From positions 1 through 64,000 of the forward strand of contig JANQPL010000009.1 of the NCBI GenBank assembly GCA_028289425.1: DNA of 64,000 nucleotides, written 5' to 3'. Shown piece by piece: positions 58,024 through 64,000 of this stretch. Each line of letters opens with the position of its first letter. Within the stretch, counting starts at the first letter, position 1. The translations under genes were made by a program, and so were the position numbers. This DNA is from Alphaproteobacteria bacterium (GTDB lineage: Bacteria > Pseudomonadota > Alphaproteobacteria > JANQMY01). Below the pieces are notes generated by a model that was not told the DNA's origin, made no database searches, and worked only from the letters and a program-made list of their open reading frames with translations.

Positions 58024-58854
58024 CTAGTCAGCGCGCTGCGCAATCTCGGTTGTATTTGGAGCAGTATCGTTCGCGGCCGTCTGTGTCTTGACCCATTCGT
58101 CAAACTTCTCTTGGGAAACGACTTCGACGGCAATCGGCATGTACGCATGGTCCTTGCCGCACAATTCCGAGCATTGACCGTAAAACATGCCCTCTCGCTC
58201 AGCTTTAAACCAAGTTTCGTTTAGGCGCCCAGGCACCGCGTCCATCTTTATGCCAAAGGCAGGGATCGTCCACGCATGTATGACGTCCGTCGAGGTGACT
58301 TGAACACGAACGGTAGCGTTCACGGGCACAACAACGTTCTCGTCCGTCGCCAACAATCGCGGCTGGCCCTCTTTCAACTCGTCCTCTGGCACCATCAGCG
58401 CAGTGATCGAAATATCGTCATGGTCCGGATATTCATAGGACCAATACCAGCTGCTGCCGATCGCTTTGATTGTCATGTCCGCTTCGGGAATGCGGTCCTG
58501 TTTGTACAAGAGCGGGAAGGAATAGAGCGAGATCACGACAAGAATGGCAACAGGGATCAACGTCCATGCCACCTCTATCGCGAAGTTATGTGTAAACTTA
58601 GACGGCGTCGGATTACGGCCCGCATTGTACTGGATCATCACCCAGAGCAATAAACCCAGCACGAACAAAGTGATGATGGTGATGATGGGCATCAAAATCC
58701 AATCATGCATAAACACTAAGTCAGTCATCACCGGCGTGGCCGATTCCTGTAGGCCCAATTGCCAGTCTTCGGCCTGCGACGCCACCGCCGCCGACGTAAA
58801 CGATACGAGGGCCAAGCCTGCCAGTCCCAGACCCGCCAGAAATTTGTTCGTCAT
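58024..58854 (-). CDS. coxB: cytochrome c oxidase subunit II
   Basis: 276 residues. A signal peptide (to about 25), two membrane helices, and a cupredoxin domain with the CuA set in FYGQCSELCGKDHAYMP plus an earlier His in DVIHAWTIPAFGIKMDA. The ATG at 58854 has GGGAACC upstream; the open frame continues into the leader without support. It is the first gene of the leftward cox cluster. Confidence 0.97.
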   Translation of the reverse strand: MTNKFLAGLGLAGLALVSFTSAAVASQAEDWQLGLQESATPVMTDLVFMHDWILMPIITIITLFVLGLLLWVMIQYNAGRNPTPSKFTHNFAIEVAWTLIPVAILVVISLYSFPLLYKQDRIPEADMTIKAIGSSWYWSYEYPDHDDISITALMVPEDELKEGQPRLLATDENVVVPVNATVRVQVTSTDVIHAWTIPAFGIKMDAVPGRLNETWFKAEREGMFYGQCSELCGKDHAYMPIAVEVVSQEKFDEWVKTQTAANDTAPNTTEIAQRAD

Positions 58855-59181
58855 ATGGTTCCCGCTTTCGCCCGATTGCTGCCCAAACTTACCTGCGATG
58901 CCATAATCGCATTCGGGTTTGCGCTGAAGGGATGCCCATCCGCACCCTTGCAGATGCCAAATTACATCTTTGCCGGTTTTACTGGGGAGCGGGCACAGCG
59001 TCATTGCGACCTTATGCCACAATATTGATTCCATTACGTTTTTCGCGATTTGGAACAGATAGACGAGGGGCCGCCGAAGGACCAATTTTTGATCGGTTCG
59101 GCGCGAATCATTGCTAGCGCGTTAATGCGCGCCCATATATTGTAACGTTGCGCGTCGGGGCATGGGGCACGGCCTTAACAT
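58855..59181. other. 327-bp divergent control region between coxB and nfeD
   Basis: No gene is seen. It should hold promoters for both directions. Visible items are two GANTC sites (GATTC near 59027 and GAATC near 59104), a GCGCG-TTAATG-CGCGC dyad (59117-59132), and AT-rich TATATTGTAACG before nfeD. I could not assign a confident -35/-10 pair for either gene. Confidence 0.4.
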
Positions 59182-60705
59182 ATGCAGTTCTTAATTCCTT
59201 ATCAGATCCTGCAGCTGACACGGGGCAGCGCGGCCCGCCTTTTCCTATCTATCACATTGTTGTTGTTGGGTTTTTTTGGGCTGGTGTTCAACGGCATCGC
59301 TCAGGAAACCGACAGCCAGGATGCGGATGCACCCAAGAAGGCGGTTGTCGTCACGATTGATGGGGCGATCGGCCCCCCAATCGCGGATTACCTGGCAAAG
59401 ACATTCGAAGACGCGGCGCTACAAGAAGCCGGCATTGTGGTGGTTGAACTCGACACGCCGGGCGGTTTGGTCACAAGTACCCGCAAGATTGTCGAAGAGA
59501 TCCTGAAATCCGAAGTTCCAGTTGCCGTCTATGTGGCACCGGCCGGCGCCCATGCCGCTAGCGCCGGCACTTACATCCTGTACGGCGCCCACATCGCCGC
59601 CATGGCCCCCGGCACCAATATGGGGGCCGCGACTCCCGTCGAGCTTGGAGGATCGCCGGCGCAGAACCCGCCGCGTTCGCCTCTGGCACCGCCTGAAAAC
59701 AATGAAGACGGCGGGAGCAATTCGGAAGAAAACGAAAGTGACGGCGATGCGCAAACCGACGAACAAAATGAGGCCGCCAAGCCTGCCGCCCCGGAGGGTG
59801 CTGCCGGCCTGAAAGCCGTCAACGACTTAGTAGCATGGATCAAGAGCCTTGCAGAGTTGCGCGGGCGCAATGCGGAATGGGCCGAACAATCGGTGCGGGA
59901 GGCCTCCAGCCTGCCCTATTCGGAAGCATTGGAGCTCAATGTGATCGACGTGGTCGCCACGTCGGTAGATGACCTTCTGGAACAGATCGACGGCAGAACG
60001 GTCCAAGTTCAACAAGACGATGTGGTTTTGGTCACGGCCGGCGCGCCTGTCGAGCGTTGGGAAATCGATTGGGTCACCAACCTGCTGATCCTGATTACCA
60101 ATCCAAACATCGCCTTCATCTTCATGACGCTGGGCACGTACGGCCTATTTTTCGAGCTGGCAAATCCCGGCTCCATCTTCCCGGGCGTGATTGGCGCCAT
60201 CTGCCTTATTCTCGGTCTTTATTCTCTGAGTGTGCTGCCGGTGAATGCCGCCGGCGTGGCCTTCTTGGTGCTGGGCGTTGCGCTGTTGGTCGCGGAAGCC
60301 TTTTCGCCGTCATTTGGAATAATGGGCGTGGGCGGACTATTTGCGTTTGCAGCCGGCGCCACATTACTCTTCGATACGGACTCGCCGGAATTCGAGATTT
60401 CGTGGCAGGTCATTGCCGGGACGACCGCTGCGACGGGCATGTTCTTCTTCATCGTCACCGTATTCGTTATCGGTGCCATGCGCCGTCGTGTGGTAACGGG
60501 TGTCGAGGACTTAATCGGCCAAGTGGGAATTGTTATCGAATGGAACGGCACGCGAGGATATGTTCAGGTTGACGGCGAACGGTGGCAGGCTATATGCGAC
60601 GAAGGCGTATCAGTCGGTGACGAAATTGTCGTTCAGTCCGTAGACGGGTTGGTCCTCCGTGTGCGGCCAAATACCGGAAAAAGATCGAGAAGGAAACGCA
60701 GATGA
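59182..60705 (+). CDS. NfeD-family membrane serine protease (ClpP-class)
   Basis: 507 residues. A signal/membrane segment, then a ClpP-like protease domain with the nucleophile in AHAASAGTYI (near 130) and its lysine in GLKAVNDLVAW (near 211), then about four membrane helices (285-430) and a C-terminal OB-like NfeD domain. An Asp/Glu/Ser-rich insert at about 165-200 sits inside the protease domain. It overlaps the slipin gene by 4 bp; the pair acts on membrane proteins or lipid microdomains. Confidence 0.92.
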   Translation: MQFLIPYQILQLTRGSAARLFLSITLLLLGFFGLVFNGIAQETDSQDADAPKKAVVVTIDGAIGPPIADYLAKTFEDAALQEAGIVVVELDTPGGLVTSTRKIVEEILKSEVPVAVYVAPAGAHAASAGTYILYGAHIAAMAPGTNMGAATPVELGGSPAQNPPRSPLAPPENNEDGGSNSEENESDGDAQTDEQNEAAKPAAPEGAAGLKAVNDLVAWIKSLAELRGRNAEWAEQSVREASSLPYSEALELNVIDVVATSVDDLLEQIDGRTVQVQQDDVVLVTAGAPVERWEIDWVTNLLILITNPNIAFIFMTLGTYGLFFELANPGSIFPGVIGAICLILGLYSLSVLPVNAAGVAFLVLGVALLVAEAFSPSFGIMGVGGLFAFAAGATLLFDTDSPEFEISWQVIAGTTAATGMFFFIVTVFVIGAMRRRVVTGVEDLIGQVGIVIEWNGTRGYVQVDGERWQAICDEGVSVGDEIVVQSVDGLVLRVRPNTGKRSRRKRR

Positions 60706-61457
60706 GTCCTGATCTATTGGGTGTCTATTTTGTTCTTGCGGTATTCCTGATCGTCTTCCTGAGTGCGGCGATCAAGATCCTGCGCGAGTATGAACGGGCT
60801 GTTGTGTTTACGCTCGGGCGGTTTACCGGCGTCAGGGGACCGGGCCTCATCATCTTGATCCCCTACATCCAGCAGATGGTCCGGGTCGACATGCGCACAT
60901 TGGTGCATGACGTGCCGACCCAAGACGTCATCTCGCAAGACAACGTATCGGTTCGCGTGAATGCGGTGATCTATTATCGCGTGATCGACGCCAACCGCGC
61001 CATCAACAAAGTGGAAAACTATATCGAGGCAACCAGCCAGCTTGCCCAAACGACGCTGCGTTCCGTGCTCGGCAAACATGAGCTGGACGACATGCTTTCG
61101 GAACGGGACAAGCTTAACAGCGACATCCAAACCATTTTGGATACCCAGACCGACGCCTGGGGCATCAAAGTTGCCAATGTGGAAATCAAACATGTGGACA
61201 TTGATGAAAGCATGGTGCGGGCGATTGCCAAGCAGGCCGAGGCGGAACGGGAGCGGCGCGCGAAGATCATTAACGCTGAAGGCGAACTTCAGGCCGCCGA
61301 AAAGCTGCTCCAAGCCGCCCAGATCATTTCACAACAAGGGGAAGCGGTTCAGTTGCGCTATCTCGCGACGTTGCAGGAAATTGCGAATAACCGGACCAAC
61401 ACTGTGGTGTTCCCGTTCCCGCTCGAGCGCCTGGGTGGCCTTTTCGAACAAAAATAA
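60702..61457 (+). CDS. slipin (SPFH/stomatin-like membrane protein)
   Basis: 251 residues. One N-terminal membrane segment (about 5-24) and an SPFH domain starting AIKILREYERAVVFTLGRFTG, then QDNVSVRVNAVIYYRV and a C-terminal coiled coil (AKQAEAERERRAKII). Partner of the NfeD protease just upstream. Confidence 0.94.
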   Translation: MSPDLLGVYFVLAVFLIVFLSAAIKILREYERAVVFTLGRFTGVRGPGLIILIPYIQQMVRVDMRTLVHDVPTQDVISQDNVSVRVNAVIYYRVIDANRAINKVENYIEATSQLAQTTLRSVLGKHELDDMLSERDKLNSDIQTILDTQTDAWGIKVANVEIKHVDIDESMVRAIAKQAEAERERRAKIINAEGELQAAEKLLQAAQIISQQGEAVQLRYLATLQEIANNRTNTVVFPFPLERLGGLFEQK

Positions 61458-61505
61458 GCGGGCCATATCCTCGTTTTTGCCTGAATCTGTAGTATATCTT
61501 CGTCT

Positions 61506-61898
61506 ATGAGAGACGAAGCGCTCATCCATTTTCATCGCGGACCGCATATCTCAGCCGGGATCCATTTGGGAAGTCACGGCGGCGCCGTGCCGGCCCTGCT
61601 TGCGTCTGCAGCGCCGCGACTGAATGCCAATAGCCCAGGAAAATCCGTGGCCGGATTTTGCGCGTGCTTTTTCGATTTGATCGAAGATGTTCGAACCGCC
61701 CCTCCCCAGGGTTGGGAGAACTGGACATTTGCCCAGTGGGACGACTGGTTTGGGCGGATCAACGGCACATATCTCGTCGATCTCGAAAGATTCCGTGTGA
61801 TCCAATATCCCATGTACCAAACGCACGGACGCCTCGTTAAATGCGACTTGAGTGATATGCCGGGACGGCTAAGCCTGGTTCACTCGCGTGTTGCCTAA
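61506..61898 (+). CDS. hypothetical protein, orphan
   Basis: 130 residues, no family recognised. It has no signal peptide or membrane helix. Features are a His/Gly-rich start (HFHRGPHISAGIHLGSHGG), a CACFFDLIEDV centre, and a Trp-rich stretch GWENWTFAQWDDWFGRING. Codon use is like its neighbours, and its end lies 16 bp before the next gene, so it is probably expressed. No strong ribosome-binding site is visible. Confidence 0.6.
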   Translation: MRDEALIHFHRGPHISAGIHLGSHGGAVPALLASAAPRLNANSPGKSVAGFCACFFDLIEDVRTAPPQGWENWTFAQWDDWFGRINGTYLVDLERFRVIQYPMYQTHGRLVKCDLSDMPGRLSLVHSRVA

Positions 61899-61914
61899 AT
61901 CAAGGGTGACAAAA

Positions 61915-62466
61915 ATGAAGAAGATCGTTCTCACTTGCGCCTTTTCCCTTTTGTTGGTGTCGCAAACGCACGCGGCCGTCACGGTCCTTGGAAGCGCCGA
62001 AGGCCAAGAGTGCTATTTCTCGGCAAGCAATGATTTCAGTACCAGCGGAATCAGCGCGTGCAATCAAGCGCTTCGGAGCGGCAATCTTGATCGGCAAGAG
62101 ACCGCCGGCACATACATCAATCGCGGCATCTTGTATTTACGGATGCGCGAATTCGACAAAGCCTTTGATGACTTTCAATCGGCGCTGGAAATCGTTCCGG
62201 ACATGCCGGAAGCCTTTGTCAACCGCGGCAATGTTTACTTTCATCGGGGCAACTACAACGCCGCTCTCAGGGACTATACGGCAGCGATCGACGGCGGCAC
62301 GAAGCAACCCTATGCGGCTCATTACAATCGCGGTTTGGTATACGAACGCCTCGGTCAAACGGACAAGGCCATTGAGGATTTCCAGGCAGCCGTTGCCTTG
62401 AGGCCCAACTGGGATCAGCCGCTACAGAAACTTGTCAAATATGGGGTCGCCCCAGCCACCAATTAA
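61915..62466 (+). CDS. exported TPR-repeat protein
   Basis: 183 residues. A signal peptide (MKKIVLTCAFSLLLVSQTHA) is followed by three tetratricopeptide units (for example YINRGILYLRMREFDKAFDDF and HYNRGLVYERLGQTDKAIEDF parts). Probably periplasmic; the partner is unknown. The ATG at 61915 is fixed by the signal peptide and AAGGG upstream. Confidence 0.87.
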   Translation: MKKIVLTCAFSLLLVSQTHAAVTVLGSAEGQECYFSASNDFSTSGISACNQALRSGNLDRQETAGTYINRGILYLRMREFDKAFDDFQSALEIVPDMPEAFVNRGNVYFHRGNYNAALRDYTAAIDGGTKQPYAAHYNRGLVYERLGQTDKAIEDFQAAVALRPNWDQPLQKLVKYGVAPATN

Positions 62467-62520
62467 ACGGCATGGTACGAAACGCGGCCATGCCAGGCTT
62501 AAGAGTTTTAGGAGTTCTAA

Positions 62521-63954
62521 ATGACCAATCCGTCTGCCACGACAGATCTTTTCTTCCAGCAAGCGGGCCTTGACCGGCGCAAAGTTCAATCGATCGTAGA
62601 TGACACATTGACTGGCGCCGATGACGGAGAACTCTATCTTGAATATCAGCAGTCGGAAGGGTTTGTGTTCGACGATGGCCGGCTGAAGAATGCCAGCTTC
62701 GACACAACGCAGGGCTTCGGGCTTCGCGCTATTGCCGATGAGGCAACGGGCTATGCGCACGCTTCAGAGCTTTCGGAAGACGCCATCAAACGGGCCTCCG
62801 CGGCCGTTCAAGTCGTCAAGCAAAATCATTCAGGCACGGCGGCTCAAGGGCCGTCGAAAACCAACGCCAAGCTTTACGCGGAAGATAATCCGCTTAATGA
62901 TCATCCCTTCGATCAGAAGGTGCGCATACTGCAAGACATCGACGCCTATGCACGTTCGAAAGATAGCCGCGTCAAGCAGGTTTCCTGTTCTCTGCTGGGG
63001 TCGTGGCAAGCGGTGGAAATCGTCCGCCGCGACGGCGAGACCTTGCGCGATATTCGCCCGCTGGTCCGGCTGAACGTGTCGGTCGTTGTGGAAGACGGCG
63101 ACAAACAGGAATCCGGTAGCTATGGCGCGGGCGGGCGCACGAGCTATGACCACTATATCGATCCTACAAACTGGCAGTCTTACGTGGATGACGCTCTTCG
63201 CCAGGCACTGCTGAACCTTGACGCGGTTCCGGCGCCCGCCGGCGAGATGCCGGTGGTACTGGGTCCCGGATGGCCGGGGATTTTGCTGCACGAGGCCATC
63301 GGCCATGGGCTTGAGGGTGACTTTAACCGAAAAAAGACGTCGGCGTTTGCGGGCTTGATGAACGAACGGGTTGCGGCACCCGGCGTGACCGTTGTGGATG
63401 ACGGCACGCTGAGCGATCGGCGCGGTTCGCTCACGATTGACGACGAAGGAACGCCGACAAGCAAGACTGTTCTCATCGAAGATGGCATTCTGAAAGGCTA
63501 CATGCATGACCGGATGAACGCGCGGCTCATGGGCATGGCGCCGACGGGCAACGGGCGGCGCGAATCATTTGCGTGCATGCCCATGCCCCGCATGACCAAT
63601 ACCTATATGGTATCGGGCGATGCAGATCCGGAAGAGATCCTCCGTTCCGTGAAAAAAGGTATGTACGCTGTTTCGTTCGGCGGGGGTCAAGTGGACATTA
63701 CCAATGGCAAGTTCGTGTTTTCATGCACCGAAGCCTACATGATCGAAGATGGTAAAGTCGGCGCTCCAGTCAAAGACGCGACCCTTATCGGCAACGGACC
63801 GGATGTTCTGACGAAGGTCTCCAAAATCGGCAACGACATGGAACTCGATCCGGGCATCGGCACCTGTGGCAAGAACGGCCAAGGGGTTCCCGTGGGGGTC
63901 GGTCAACCGACCCTGCTGATCGACGAACTCACGGTGGGCGGCACCGGCGGATAA
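62521..63954 (+). CDS. tldD: metalloprotease TldD
   Basis: 477 residues, the normal length. The zinc motif HEAIGHGLEGD has His257, Glu258 and His262 (HExxxH). With TldE/PmbA, which is not in the window, it forms a protease that degrades small peptides such as microcins or antitoxins. SGDADPEEILRSVKKGMYAV and TPTLL-type C-terminal VGQPTLLIDELTVGGTGG are typical. It starts 54 bp after the TPR gene. Confidence 0.96.
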   Translation: MTNPSATTDLFFQQAGLDRRKVQSIVDDTLTGADDGELYLEYQQSEGFVFDDGRLKNASFDTTQGFGLRAIADEATGYAHASELSEDAIKRASAAVQVVKQNHSGTAAQGPSKTNAKLYAEDNPLNDHPFDQKVRILQDIDAYARSKDSRVKQVSCSLLGSWQAVEIVRRDGETLRDIRPLVRLNVSVVVEDGDKQESGSYGAGGRTSYDHYIDPTNWQSYVDDALRQALLNLDAVPAPAGEMPVVLGPGWPGILLHEAIGHGLEGDFNRKKTSAFAGLMNERVAAPGVTVVDDGTLSDRRGSLTIDDEGTPTSKTVLIEDGILKGYMHDRMNARLMGMAPTGNGRRESFACMPMPRMTNTYMVSGDADPEEILRSVKKGMYAVSFGGGQVDITNGKFVFSCTEAYMIEDGKVGAPVKDATLIGNGPDVLTKVSKIGNDMELDPGIGTCGKNGQGVPVGVGQPTLLIDELTVGGTGG

Positions 63955-63959
63955 AACCC

Positions 63960-64000
63960 ATGCGGGCCTGGCTTCTCCGGTGCGCTGTGGCCTTGTGCCT
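63960..64000 (+). CDS. start of an exported protein (cut by the window edge)
   Basis: Thirteen codons from an ATG six bases after tldD: MRAWLLRCAVALC. The basic start and hydrophobic run look like a signal peptide. In many alphaproteobacteria an invasion-associated-locus-B-type protein sits here, but nothing in the visible part proves it. Confidence 0.4.
   Translation, partial: MRAWLLRCAVALC

Overview
The window is a dense, chromosomal, housekeeping stretch from an alphaproteobacterium. Three things support this: a CcrM-type GANTC methyltransferase next to rnhB and mutY; an F0 ATP synthase operon (atpI-B-E-F'-F) with an extra b' subunit and no F1 genes beside it; and a coxB-coxA-ctaB-(coxF-like)-ctaG-coxC-DUF983-SURF1 cluster running into thrC and an M16 peptidase. 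The order within the class cannot be fixed from sequence reading alone. I see no rRNA, tRNA, prophage, insertion sequence with a transposase, or CRISPR array.

Layout. 0-10 kb: an SDR oxidoreductase (+), then a leftward series DUF2007 / TrmN6-like methyltransferase / S49 peptidase / glyQ / glyS / ppdK / SleB-type cell-wall hydrolase. 10-20 kb: polyprenyl diphosphate synthase (+); a leftward set of ETF-ubiquinone oxidoreductase, TPR lipoprotein, ispE and a WecA/MraY-like sugar-phosphate transferase; then uracil-DNA glycosylase, lytic transglycosylase and moaB (+). 20-31 kb: a pair of small glycosyltransferases (-), a PA0069-type radical SAM protein, rnhB, ccrM (+), mutY (-), and dciA-like / DsbA-like lipoprotein / smc (+). 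31-39 kb: F0 ATP synthase operon (+) facing the gcvT-gcvH-gcvPA-gcvPB glycine-cleavage operon (-), which is led by a tandem glycine riboswitch. 39-46 kb: a lipoprotein, a tandem CDGSH protein, ispH-thrB-rnhA-asnB, a peroxiredoxin, a periplasmic DsbD-N-like protein and YqgE. 46-64 kb: a GGDEF/EAL sensor, GNAT, M16 peptidase, thrC, SURF1 and the cytochrome c oxidase cluster (-), then nfeD-slipin, an orphan protein, a TPR protein, tldD and the start of another exported protein (+).

The genes group into aerobic respiration (ETF-QO, cox cluster, F0), isoprenoid/undecaprenyl supply (ispE, ispH, polyprenyl synthase, GlcNAc-1-P transferase), envelope growth and turnover (SleB, lytic transglycosylase, NfeD/slipin), one-carbon and amino-acid metabolism (gcv, thrB/thrC, asnB) and DNA maintenance (smc, rnhA/B, mutY, UDG, CcrM, DciA).

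No wholly new multi-gene system stands out. The most interesting signals are non-coding. GANTC sites are packed in front of ccrM. A TTAACCAT/GANTC cluster and a start-codon dyad lie in front of the SleB hydrolase. A perfect 26-bp inverted repeat writes the last ten codons of a glycosyltransferase, and another hairpin repeat extends MutY. Other dispersed palindromes are also present. The tandem glycine riboswitch has a T-tract touching the gcvT start codon. The uracil-DNA glycosylase lacks half of the usual Fe-S ligands.
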